DNA of 64,000 bases from Candidatus Zixiibacteriota bacterium (GTDB lineage Bacteria > Zixibacteria > MSB-5A5 > GN15 > FEB-12), in assembly GCA_035380245.1 (NCBI GenBank), contig DAOSXA010000002.1, forward strand, positions 930,001 to 994,000, read 5' to 3'. The notes below the pieces were generated by a model. That model was not told the DNA's origin, did not search any database, and worked only from the letters and a program-made list of their open reading frames with translations. Positions 42,690-51,155 of the stretch are shown here, piece after piece; position 1 is the first letter of the stretch; every line of letters begins with the position of its first letter. The translations under genes were made by a program, and so were the position numbers.

Positions 42690-44243
42690 TCATTCCCATT
42701 CGATGGTCGCAGGCGGTTTGGATGAAATATCGTAGACCACGCGGTTAACGCCGCGCACGTTGCGAATGATCCGATTCGAGGCGTGAGCCAGGATATCGTA
42801 GTCGATCCGAGCCCAGTCGGCGGTCATGGCATCGACCGAGGTCACGGCGCGGAGGGCGACGACGTTCTCATAGGTGCGTTCATCTCCCATGACGCCAACC
42901 GCCTTAACCGGCAACAGCACGGCGAACGCCTGCCAGATATCGTCGTAGATATTATTGGTGAGGAGTTCTTCGATGAAGATCGCATCCACTTCGCGCAAAA
43001 GATCACACCGTTCCTTGTTGACCTCACCGAGGATACGAACCGCGAGTCCCGGCCCGGGGAACGGGTGACGTCGGATAAACTGCTCGGGGAGTCCTAACTT
43101 GCGTCCCAGCTCGCGCACCTCGTCCTTGAACAGCTCACGCAACGGTTCGACCAGCATCATTTTCATCCGTTCTTTGAGTCCCCCGACATTGTGATGCGAT
43201 TTGATCGTTACCGACGGCCCTTTGAATGAAACTGATTCGATCACATCGGGATAAAGAGTTCCCTGAGCAAGGAAATGCACATCTCCGATCTTCGCCGCTT
43301 CTTCCTCGAACACATCGATAAAGGTCGGCCCAATGATTTTACGCTTTTGCTCCGGGTCGGTAACACCTTTCAACCGCCCGAGGAACAACTCCGAGGCATC
43401 GACTGGAATAAGGTTTATGTCCAATTGCCGAAGCATCGCCGTTACGTCCTCGAATTCGTTTTTCCGCAGGAGGCCGTTGTTAACGAAAACCGCGTGCAGT
43501 TGATCGCCAATCGCTCGGGAGAGGAGCATCGCAGCGACAGTTGAGTCCACTCCCCCCGAGATAGCCAGCAATACTTTGCTTTTCCCTACTTGCTCGCGGA
43601 TCGCGGCAACGGAACTTTCGATAAACGCCTCCGTGGTCCAATCGCCGGCGGCGCCGCAGACATCGAACAGAAAGGTATCGAGCAAGCGATGCCCCTCGGT
43701 GGTATGGTGTACCTCGGGATGGAACTGAAGACCGTAAATTTTGCGGTCGTAGTCGGCAATAGCGGCCACTTCGAGCGAGTCGGTCGAGCCGATAACTTCG
43801 AAGCCATCGGGCAGGCGCACGATCGAGTCGCCGTGCGACATCCAAACCGTGGAGTTATCCGGCATTCCGGCGAAAAGGCCTCGATCATTCTTGACGTTCA
43901 GACGGGAACGGCCGTACTCGCGCGATTGCGAACGCACTAGTTCACCGCCGAACTGGTCGGCCAGGAGTTGCATGCCGTAACAGATACCCAAAATTGGCAG
44001 GTTGGTTTTATAAAACTCACTCGGAAGACGCGGGCTGTCTGCATCCTTGAGCGAAGCCGGGCCGCCGGACAGGATATAGCCGCGTACGTTGTGATCATCG
44101 TACTGGGACAGGTCAGCCGTACAGGGGACGATTTCGCAGTACACCTTGGATTCACGTACACGTCGTGCAATCAACTGCGTGTATTGCGAACCGAAGTCGA
44201 TAATGAGAACCATTTCCTGGGCGCGACTCGGGCTAGTGGTCAT
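42690..44243 (-). CDS. guaA: GMP synthase (glutamine-hydrolysing)
   Basis: GuaA converts XMP to GMP with glutamine and ATP. The 517-residue protein has the glutaminase domain first (IIDFGSQYTQLIARRVRE, nucleophile Cys in GICYGMQLLADQ, His-x-Glu in GLQFHPEVHHT), then the ATP-pyrophosphatase loop AISGGVDSTVAAMLL and the C-terminal dimer domain ending RVVYDISSKPPATIEWE. I start at ATG 44243, inside the 3' end of nadB (11-base overlap), 6 bases after AGGGAAG. This gives normal length. A reading from 44333 would add 30 residues with no family match. Confidence 0.96.
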   Translation of the reverse strand: MTTSPSRAQEMVLIIDFGSQYTQLIARRVRESKVYCEIVPCTADLSQYDDHNVRGYILSGGPASLKDADSPRLPSEFYKTNLPILGICYGMQLLADQFGGELVRSQSREYGRSRLNVKNDRGLFAGMPDNSTVWMSHGDSIVRLPDGFEVIGSTDSLEVAAIADYDRKIYGLQFHPEVHHTTEGHRLLDTFLFDVCGAAGDWTTEAFIESSVAAIREQVGKSKVLLAISGGVDSTVAAMLLSRAIGDQLHAVFVNNGLLRKNEFEDVTAMLRQLDINLIPVDASELFLGRLKGVTDPEQKRKIIGPTFIDVFEEEAAKIGDVHFLAQGTLYPDVIESVSFKGPSVTIKSHHNVGGLKERMKMMLVEPLRELFKDEVRELGRKLGLPEQFIRRHPFPGPGLAVRILGEVNKERCDLLREVDAIFIEELLTNNIYDDIWQAFAVLLPVKAVGVMGDERTYENVVALRAVTSVDAMTADWARIDYDILAHASNRIIRNVRGVNRVVYDISSKPPATIEWE

Positions 44244-45834
44244 CGTCTTCTTCCCTGCTGAAGATACTGTTCCGGGCATATTCTTCCTTGGTTTCGGGAT
44301 AGTCTTCGATATAATGCAAACCGCGCGATTCATGACGCCACAGGGCGGCCTTAATCATCAACTCGGCAACCGTCGCCATATTGCGCAGTTCGGCAATGGC
44401 CTGAGTCACCGGAGTGGCGAAGTAATACTGGTTGATCGCCTCACGAATCTGCTGAACGCGTTCGAGAGCCAGTTCCAGATGGTCGACCCGGCGAACGATA
44501 CCGACAAAATCCGACATCACTCGATTTAGCTGTCGTTTGTCGTGAGCGATAAGAATCTTCTGGCGCGGATAGCGCAACGATGAAGCCGGTAGATTGTGAG
44601 CCGGAATATGCTCCGGGAAATCGATATCCCGAACATAAGCACTGGAGCGATCGGCCGCAAAGCGAGCCATTACGACCGCTTCGAGAAGCGAGTTGGAGGC
44701 CAGACGATTGGCTCCGTGCATACCGGTCATGGCTACCTCTCCGGCGGTATAGAGACCGGGCATTTCGGTCTCACCGGAGATACTGGAAACCACCCCGCCG
44801 CAGGCATAATGAGCCGCCGGCACCACCGGAATCGCTCGCTCAGTCATGTCGAAACCTCGCCGCAGACATTCGGCATAGATATTGGGGAAACGAGATTTAA
44901 TCCGATCGGCGTCAACGTGACTGATATCGAGCAGGACATATTCTTCGCCGGTTTCCTTGATTTCTCGGTCGATCGCACGAGCTACGATATCACGCGGAGC
45001 CAGTTCCTGTTGTTCGTGAGCGCCTTCCATGAAACGACGTCCGGACACGGAGTAAAGCCGCGCGCCCTCACCACGAACCGCCTCCGATATAAGAAACGGC
45101 CAGCGACCGGGAGTATACAAAGTAGTGGGATGAAACTGCGTGAATTCCAGATTGCTGACCGGAATCCCGGCGCGATAAGCCAGTGCCACGCCGTCGCCGG
45201 TAGCGATTTTCGGATTGGTCGAATGGTAATAAATCTGGCCGAGTCCACCGGTAGCAAGCATCGTCACCGGCGCATAGAAATAGCTGAACTCACGGTCGTT
45301 TTCGCAGAAGACGAACCCGCCGCCGCAGTATCGACGACCGGCTTCCTCGTAAGTGATCAACTCGAGCACCATGTGATCGCGGAAAATATCGACATTGGGC
45401 ATGGACCGACAGGCTTTGAGCAATGCCCGCTCGATCTCCCGTCCGGTTAGATCCTGAGCATGGACTACGCGAGGCGCGGAATGGCCGCCTTCACGACCGA
45501 GATGGAAACCTTCGTCGGAACGTGTGAATCGCACACCGAAATCGACCAGTTCCTTGATCACCGACGGCGCCGCTTCCACGATTTTCTCGACCACCTCTTT
45601 GTCGCACAATCCCGCCCCCGCCTTGAGGGTATCGGCAACATGAGCTTCAAAGGAATCAGTTCCCTGGGTAACCGCCGCGATACCTCCCTGCGCACGATTG
45701 GTGCTGGTGTCGGTTTCACCTTTTTTGGTAACTATTGCAACGCGGCTGTTCGGATTCATCTGGCTCACTTTAAGAGCGAAAAACAAACCCGCTATCCCGC
45801 TGCCGACGATCAGAAAGTCATAGCGCCGTTCCAT
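44233..45834 (-). CDS. nadB: L-aspartate oxidase
   Basis: NadB oxidises aspartate to iminoaspartate in the first step of NAD synthesis. The 533-residue flavoprotein has the FAD site FLIVGSGIAGLFFALKVSQ, the TNRAQGGIAAV segment, SAPRVVHAQDLTGREIE, and the conserved FHPTTLYTPGRWPFLISEAVRGEGA. HMTEGAG-like succinate dehydrogenase motifs are replaced by the NadB forms, and it ends without an iron-sulfur partner. Its ATG overlaps the lpxK stop (TGATG). nadA and nadC are not in the window. Its position between lpxK and guaA has no metabolic logic and probably reflects operon growth. Confidence 0.95.
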   Translation of the reverse strand: MERRYDFLIVGSGIAGLFFALKVSQMNPNSRVAIVTKKGETDTSTNRAQGGIAAVTQGTDSFEAHVADTLKAGAGLCDKEVVEKIVEAAPSVIKELVDFGVRFTRSDEGFHLGREGGHSAPRVVHAQDLTGREIERALLKACRSMPNVDIFRDHMVLELITYEEAGRRYCGGGFVFCENDREFSYFYAPVTMLATGGLGQIYYHSTNPKIATGDGVALAYRAGIPVSNLEFTQFHPTTLYTPGRWPFLISEAVRGEGARLYSVSGRRFMEGAHEQQELAPRDIVARAIDREIKETGEEYVLLDISHVDADRIKSRFPNIYAECLRRGFDMTERAIPVVPAAHYACGGVVSSISGETEMPGLYTAGEVAMTGMHGANRLASNSLLEAVVMARFAADRSSAYVRDIDFPEHIPAHNLPASSLRYPRQKILIAHDKRQLNRVMSDFVGIVRRVDHLELALERVQQIREAINQYYFATPVTQAIAELRNMATVAELMIKAALWRHESRGLHYIEDYPETKEEYARNSIFSREEDDDH

Positions 45835-46922
45835 CAGGCCGTCCTTTGCGGCAGATTGAGCCGTTCAATGATGTTCTGTAACAATTTTTCCTCACCGGGA
45901 TCAAGGTCCACGGATTGTGAAAGGTAGTATATCTCTCGGCCAAAGTCAAAACCAGCCAGCTTCGTCCAGTCTTTCCCGGTGGTGAGGATAACATCGGAAT
46001 CGAGTTTGTCAACCTGTTTGCGGATTCGCTCCAGCAAAGCACGATCGTAACGCTGATGATCGGACAATTCCAGGGCAGCGTCAAGATCGGCGCTGAGCGC
46101 CTGAACCTGTTTGCGGAGTGGCCTGAAGTTTCCGACTCCCGCGAACAAAAAGACCGATTTGTCTTCGAGGTATTTGAGCGGACGTCGCTCCTCCCGTCCG
46201 ATCAACTCCTGCGGCACGAAATGAGCGAGATATTGATCGGCATGGGGATTGACTCGTTTGATCTCGTTGCGATATTCCTGCAGATTTTTTGCAAAGCGAG
46301 TTCTGGTCAGAATTACGATATCAGCACGTTCGAGAGCCTGGATCGGTTCACGGAGTACGCCGTACGGAAATATCCGCAGCATCCGGGGTTTGACGGCGGC
46401 ATCGAAAGTAACGATATCCAGATCGCGTGCGAGCGCTCGGTGCTGGAAGCCGTCGTCGACAATGATCACATCCACTTCGCCGGTAGCGGCCAAATCACGC
46501 GCCGCCGTCACCTTGCGACGATTAATCGAAAAAATCGCCTCAGGTAAAACCGATGAGAGAAAATGCACCTCGTCACCGGTTTCCGATTCCGGTCGGGTTG
46601 CTACCTGATGGCCGGACTCAATGAAATTGATGTCATGGCGTTCGCGGCCGTAGCCCGAGGAAACCACTCCCACGCGGATGCCTTCGGTTATGAGTCGCTC
46701 TGCCAGCATGGCCACAGTAGGAGTCTTGCCGGTGCCGCCAACCGAGATATTCCCGACCGAGATAACCGGCACGGCAACCTTCTCAGGTGAAGTCTGACGA
46801 CGTAAATTCCAGCGATAACCAAGACGATAGAGGAGCGATACGAAATAGAGCGGAATCGCTGCCAGAGACAGCAAACCGAATCGCTTACGCCTGATTACTC
46901 TCTTCCAAAATGCTTCAAGCAT
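45834..46922 (-). CDS. lpxK: Tetraacyldisaccharide 4'-kinase
   Basis: LpxK phosphorylates the 4' position of the lipid A disaccharide at the inner membrane. The 362-residue protein has an N-terminal membrane-associated helix, the Walker-type loop VGNISVGGTGKTPTVAMLAERL, SSGYGRE, GDEVHFLS-like segments and DVIIVDDGFQHRALARDLDI, all typical of LpxK. Length is normal. It overlaps waaA by 8 bases upstream and nadB by 1 downstream. It completes, with lpxB and waaA, the late lipid A/Kdo steps encoded here. Confidence 0.95.
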   Translation of the reverse strand: MLEAFWKRVIRRKRFGLLSLAAIPLYFVSLLYRLGYRWNLRRQTSPEKVAVPVISVGNISVGGTGKTPTVAMLAERLITEGIRVGVVSSGYGRERHDINFIESGHQVATRPESETGDEVHFLSSVLPEAIFSINRRKVTAARDLAATGEVDVIIVDDGFQHRALARDLDIVTFDAAVKPRMLRIFPYGVLREPIQALERADIVILTRTRFAKNLQEYRNEIKRVNPHADQYLAHFVPQELIGREERRPLKYLEDKSVFLFAGVGNFRPLRKQVQALSADLDAALELSDHQRYDRALLERIRKQVDKLDSDVILTTGKDWTKLAGFDFGREIYYLSQSVDLDPGEEKLLQNIIERLNLPQRTA

Positions 46923-48150
46923 CCTTCAACCGCCCCAGAATATACTCTCCAGCCCGACTGGTCGGTGATTCGGCCAGGTCTGCCGAAGTTTTGATTCTGA
47001 AGCTGAGTGTGCCCATTATAACACTTTTAACCGTTTCTGCCAACTCTTCCGACGTATTGACCCGCATTCCATAGCGATTGTTCTCGATATAGCGAGCCGC
47101 CTCCCGCACATTGTGCAGACTGGGGCCATAAATCACCGGCGTCCCTGCCCAGACCGGCTCCAGCAGATTGTGCCCCCCGATATCGCTCAGGGTGCCGCCC
47201 ACGAAGGCCAGATCGGCAACTTGATAGAGATCGTTCAACAGGCCCATCTTGTCGACGATAATAACTTCATCACCGTCGGCTGCCGTGTCCAACAAGTGCA
47301 CGCGGAAACCCGCCTCAGCCGTAAGGCGTCGAAGCATCTCACCCCGTTCGACATGACGCGGCGCGATTATCAGACGTAACTGCGGGTGATCGTTTTTAAG
47401 GCTTCCATACATTTCCAGCAGTTGTACTTCTTCACCGTCACGGGTGGAACCGGCCACGAGCAGAAATGCCTCTTCCGGTATGCTGAGTTTACGACGCCAG
47501 GTGGTGCGGAGTTGCGGATCACGCTCCGGGAGCGGTGTGTCGAATTTCAAATCGCCGGATATTTCCCAGCGACCTTCGGGCAGTCCCAACTCGGCATAGC
47601 GATCGGCATCACCCTTTGTCTTGAAAAAGAACCGGTCATAACGACCGAGAATTCGTGCCAGTGATTTCCTCGCCCGGAGATATTTCTTGAGAGTTCGGTC
47701 GGTCATACGACCGTTGACCAGAACGACCGGAATCCGTTTCCTGGCCAGCCGGTCAATCAAAACGGGCCATATCTCTGTCTCGGCGATGACCATTTCGCGC
47801 GGCGTAATCCGTCCCATTGCAATTTTTACCGCCGGAGGAGTGTCGCCCGGGATATAGCTCACAGTTGCCCGATCTCCGAACATGCGGAGCGCTTCGGCCT
47901 GTCCCGTTTCGGTCATGGTCGTAATATGCAGGCAAAGATTCGGTCGGTGTTCCAGCAACCAGTTGATCAGATTGGCTATTACCCGGACCTCCCCTACCGA
48001 CGAGGCATGAAGCCAGATATCGGCCGGGGCAGCATGCACGAAACCGAGACGATCGCGCCACTTGGTATTTCCCAGCAGAGCCGCTAATCCGGCAACCGGC
48101 AAACAGGCGAGCCAGAGCAACCAGCCGAACAGCTTATACAGGGCGAACAT
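46915..48150 (-). CDS. waaA: 3-deoxy-D-manno-octulosonic acid (Kdo) transferase
   Basis: WaaA (KdtA) transfers Kdo from CMP-Kdo to the lipid A precursor. The 411-residue GT30 enzyme has an N-terminal membrane helix (FGWLLWLACLPVAGLAALL), then IWLHASSVGEVRV with the acceptor-side Glu, MVIAETEIWPVLI, VLVNGRMTDRTLKKY, and the C-terminal nucleotide-binding APRHVERGE and FVGGTLSDIGGHNLLEPVWAGTPVIYG motifs. Whether it adds one or more Kdo residues cannot be read from sequence. The start overlaps the lpxB stop by one base. No kdsA/B/C/D genes are near. Confidence 0.95.
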   Translation of the reverse strand: MFALYKLFGWLLWLACLPVAGLAALLGNTKWRDRLGFVHAAPADIWLHASSVGEVRVIANLINWLLEHRPNLCLHITTMTETGQAEALRMFGDRATVSYIPGDTPPAVKIAMGRITPREMVIAETEIWPVLIDRLARKRIPVVLVNGRMTDRTLKKYLRARKSLARILGRYDRFFFKTKGDADRYAELGLPEGRWEISGDLKFDTPLPERDPQLRTTWRRKLSIPEEAFLLVAGSTRDGEEVQLLEMYGSLKNDHPQLRLIIAPRHVERGEMLRRLTAEAGFRVHLLDTAADGDEVIIVDKMGLLNDLYQVADLAFVGGTLSDIGGHNLLEPVWAGTPVIYGPSLHNVREAARYIENNRYGMRVNTSEELAETVKSVIMGTLSFRIKTSADLAESPTSRAGEYILGRLKDA

Positions 48151-49277
48151 CAGCGCTCCCCTCCACGAGCGGTAAGAAAGTTTGCTATTTCGCTCGCGGC
48201 GCGACGAGAGGCTCCCGTTCCCTTGAGAATTTCGGGTAATCGGCCAAAGGCCTCACGGCATGATTCATAAGCGGAATTATCGTTCCAGAGTCGGTTCAAC
48301 TGCCCGGCGATTCGCTCTGGAACAGCCTGATGCTGGATGAGTTCCGGCGCGACTTTTTGGCCAAGAACGAGATTCACTAAAGCAATCGTATCGAGTTTGA
48401 CCAGTCGCCGAGCGATTTGAAAAGTCAACCAGCCGGTTTTATAGACAACCACCATTGGGCGATTGATAATACCGGTCTCCAGCGTCGCAGTGCCGGAGGC
48501 AACCAGCGCCAAAGCCGCTTGGCTGACCACATCCCGGGGGTGATCGAAAACGATTTCCAATCGCGAGCGGTCGATTCCCGACAGGAGCGAATCGTAATCA
48601 ACCAGTCCGGTGATTCCAGCTATTACCGCCTTACCGCCTGACGTACGGCACCACCGTTCAGCGGCACGGGCCATGGTCGGCAACATGCGCACGACCTCCT
48701 GTTCGCGCGAGCCGGGCAGTACGGCTAATCCGGCCTCGGTCGGTGGAGTCGAGTTGATAAGACTTTCGGGGATGTCCTCCAGTAAATAATGTCCGACATA
48801 GCGACAGGAGACACCGGAGGCCTCGTAGAAAGGCTCCTCGAACGGCAAAATCAACAGCATCAGGTCCACGAGATTGCGAATTTGCTTTACACGCCGATGC
48901 CCCCACGCCCAAACCTGCGGTGAGATGTAATAAATAATCGGGATGCCGAGTTGCCTGATACGCGCGGCCAGCCTCAGATTGAATCCCGGATAATCCACAA
49001 GAACCACCGCCGCCGGACGACGTGAAGCGATTTCATCGACACAGCGGTGCATCAGGCGACGGAAATAACCATACTTGCGGGCTACTTCCCAGAATCCAAG
49101 CACCGCCAGGTCCCGGGGAGAAGCTAACTGTTCCTGACCGGCCGCATTCATTCTAGGACCGCCAAGTCCCATAAAACGACTGTCGGGCAATAGTTCACGC
49201 AGAGCGTTAATCAGGCGTACGGTGGCGTTGTCTGCTGAGGGATCTCCGGCCGATATGAAAAATAGCGGCGGCTCCAT
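48150..49277 (-). CDS. lpxB: Lipid-A-disaccharide synthase
   Basis: LpxB joins UDP-2,3-diacylglucosamine and lipid X to form the lipid A disaccharide. The 375-residue GT19 enzyme shows ISAGDPSADNATVRLINAL at its N-terminus, FMGLGGPRMNAAG, VLVDYPGFNLRLA, YYISPQVWAWGHRRVKQI, VLPGSREQEV, and the C-terminal LVASGTATLETGIINRPMVVVYK. It starts 3 bases after the Gfo/Idh/MocA gene stop and overlaps waaA by one base. No gene for the enzyme that makes lipid X (lpxH or lpxI) is present. Confidence 0.96.
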   Translation of the reverse strand: MEPPLFFISAGDPSADNATVRLINALRELLPDSRFMGLGGPRMNAAGQEQLASPRDLAVLGFWEVARKYGYFRRLMHRCVDEIASRRPAAVVLVDYPGFNLRLAARIRQLGIPIIYYISPQVWAWGHRRVKQIRNLVDLMLLILPFEEPFYEASGVSCRYVGHYLLEDIPESLINSTPPTEAGLAVLPGSREQEVVRMLPTMARAAERWCRTSGGKAVIAGITGLVDYDSLLSGIDRSRLEIVFDHPRDVVSQAALALVASGTATLETGIINRPMVVVYKTGWLTFQIARRLVKLDTIALVNLVLGQKVAPELIQHQAVPERIAGQLNRLWNDNSAYESCREAFGRLPEILKGTGASRRAASEIANFLTARGGER

Positions 49278-49280
49278 TAC

Positions 49281-50282
49281 TCAAGCCTGGTTCTGAAGCA
49301 TCTTCTCGAATGATTCACGACCGATCCGATCAATCTCCAGAGCAACACGCAACGACTCCAGTCCCTCGGCAAACGGTACGGTCAAATCGTGATTGGCTGC
49401 CACCGACTTCACGAATGATTCGATCTCCGTCCCAAGCATATCCTGTCCGGAATCCTGCCTCTTGAGATAAACGAGATCCTGGCCCGATTTCCCGAGCGGG
49501 ACACGCATCCCCTCAGTCGCCTGCCCCGGCTGCGCCAGGCTGTACAAATCGGCCTGCTTTGCGGCCAGGTCCAGCGAGTAGTAACCTGATTTCTGGAAAA
49601 TGCGAAGTTTCCGCATGGCATGAAGTGAAATTCGAGAGGCGGTAAGATTCGCCACGGCGCCGTTTTCGAACGTGAGGCGAGCGTTGGCAATGTCGGGCTG
49701 ATCGGATACGACCGCCACTGACGAAGCCTGGATATTCGCTATCGGGGCGCCGATAAACATCAGGGCCAGGTCAACATCGTGAATCATCAAATCGAGCACC
49801 ACGGCCACATCGGTGCCACGGGGATCGAAAGCGGCCAGACGATGCGCCTCGATAAACGACGGCCTCACCTCGGTATTTTTCAAAGCCAGCACGGCCGGAT
49901 TGAAACGTTCGATCTGTCCCGCGGCCAGTTTCGCACCGCTTTTCGCCGCGGCAGCCAGCAATTTTTGTCCCTGCTCGTAAGTAGCCGTGACTGGTTTTTC
50001 GATCAGACAGTGAATTCCTCGTTCCACCAGTTCGATGGCCACCTCATAGTGGACAGATGTCGGCACCACCACGGACACGCAGTCGACCGCATCGGCCAGT
50101 TGATCCAGCGACTCGAAGGCAGTGATGTTGTATTCGGCGGCATATTTGGCGGCTCGGTCCCGGTCGATTTCGTATAATCCGACCAGTTCACAGCAGTCGA
50201 GTTGTGAATGCCAGCGCAAATGGTGTCGTCCCAGTGACCCGACACCGACTACCGCAGTTTTGAGTGGTGTAATACGATTCAT
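49281..50282 (-). CDS. Gfo/Idh/MocA oxidoreductase in the lpx operon (GnnA-like candidate)
   Basis: The 333-residue protein (from ATG 50282; starts at 50306 or 50333 are also possible, none with a good ribosome binding site) has the NAD(P) fold TAVVGVGSLGRHHLRWHS, the family's EKPVTATYEQG motif, AGQIERFNPAV, and a C-terminal substrate sheet. It sits between lpxA and lpxB, where many bacteria have lpxI. GnnA of Acidithiobacillus and Leptospira is a family member that oxidises the 3-OH of UDP-GlcNAc, so that GnnB can add an amine and lipid A gains an amide at that position. No GnnB-type aminotransferase is in the window, so this link is inference. Confidence 0.82.
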   Translation of the reverse strand: MNRITPLKTAVVGVGSLGRHHLRWHSQLDCCELVGLYEIDRDRAAKYAAEYNITAFESLDQLADAVDCVSVVVPTSVHYEVAIELVERGIHCLIEKPVTATYEQGQKLLAAAAKSGAKLAAGQIERFNPAVLALKNTEVRPSFIEAHRLAAFDPRGTDVAVVLDLMIHDVDLALMFIGAPIANIQASSVAVVSDQPDIANARLTFENGAVANLTASRISLHAMRKLRIFQKSGYYSLDLAAKQADLYSLAQPGQATEGMRVPLGKSGQDLVYLKRQDSGQDMLGTEIESFVKSVAANHDLTVPFAEGLESLRVALEIDRIGRESFEKMLQNQA

Positions 50283-50381
50283 ATTGGTTTCGTTATTGGA
50301 AGGCATGGTCCAAGATAGCCGTATACCGCGCATTCATCAAGAAGGATTCAGCGCCACATACGATCTCCCGTATCTCCCGGC

Positions 50382-51155
50382 TTATTTAACCAGCCCGCGC
50401 GTGGAAGCCTCAATGAAGCTAAGAATCACCCGGACTTCCTCGGTCTGTTCCAGTTCGGCCTTGATCCGCTCGACAGCCTGAGTCGTGTTAAGCTGACTGA
50501 AATACAGCAGCTTGAACGCCTGTTGCAAAACCTTGAGCGCTTCCCTGGAAAAACCACGACGGCGCAGACCGACGGCATTCAGACCGGCTATTTTAAGCGG
50601 ATAACCACCGGCCAGGGCATACGGTCCCACATCCTGCTGGACCCTGAAACCGCCGCCGATCATGGCATGGGCGCCGATCTTGACAAACTGGTGTACCGGC
50701 AACACCCCGCCGAGAATGGCATAATCGCCAATCTCGATATGTCCGGCCAGATTTACCGAATTGGCCATAATCACATGGTCACCAACCAGACAATCATGAG
50801 CCACATGAGCGTAAGCCATGATCAGACAATGTTGCCCTATCGTAGTTTCTCCGCGCTCTTTGGTGCCGCGATTGACCGTAGCGTATTCTCGGACAGTTGT
50901 ATGATCACCGATCACCGCCTGAGTTTTCTCACCCTCGAACTTGAGGTCCTGGGGGACGGTTCCGATCACCGCACCGTGCGCGATCGTTACATTTTTTCCA
51001 AGCCTCGCTCCGGAAGCGATCAGCACTGATGAAGCGATTTGAGTTCCGGCTCCTATCTCGACATCATCCTCGATAATAGTATACGGTCCGACTACAACGT
51101 CATCGGCGATCCGAGCTTTGGCTGAAACGATTGCTGTAGAATGAATTTGACTCAT
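50382..51155 (-). CDS. lpxA: UDP-N-acetylglucosamine acyltransferase
   Basis: LpxA acylates UDP-GlcNAc at the 3 position, the first step of lipid A synthesis. The 257-residue protein is a left-handed beta helix with hexapeptide repeats (for example ADDVVVGPYTIIEDDVEIG), GTVPQDLKFEG, VREYATVNRGT, the catalytic His in MAYAHVAHDCLVGDHVIMAN, and the C-terminal GLNAVGLRRRGFS with a helical tail. Its ATG overlaps the LpxC-FabZ stop (51152-51155). If the next gene is GnnA-like, this LpxA would be expected to prefer the amino form of the substrate. That can be tested by its active-site residues. Confidence 0.96.
   Translation of the reverse strand: MSQIHSTAIVSAKARIADDVVVGPYTIIEDDVEIGAGTQIASSVLIASGARLGKNVTIAHGAVIGTVPQDLKFEGEKTQAVIGDHTTVREYATVNRGTKERGETTIGQHCLIMAYAHVAHDCLVGDHVIMANSVNLAGHIEIGDYAILGGVLPVHQFVKIGAHAMIGGGFRVQQDVGPYALAGGYPLKIAGLNAVGLRRRGFSREALKVLQQAFKLLYFSQLNTTQAVERIKAELEQTEEVRVILSFIEASTRGLVK

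Noticed and set aside
44244..44333. Longer N-terminus for guaA
   Set aside because: It would extend 30 residues further into nadB with no family match; a well-spaced AGGGAAG supports ATG 44243.
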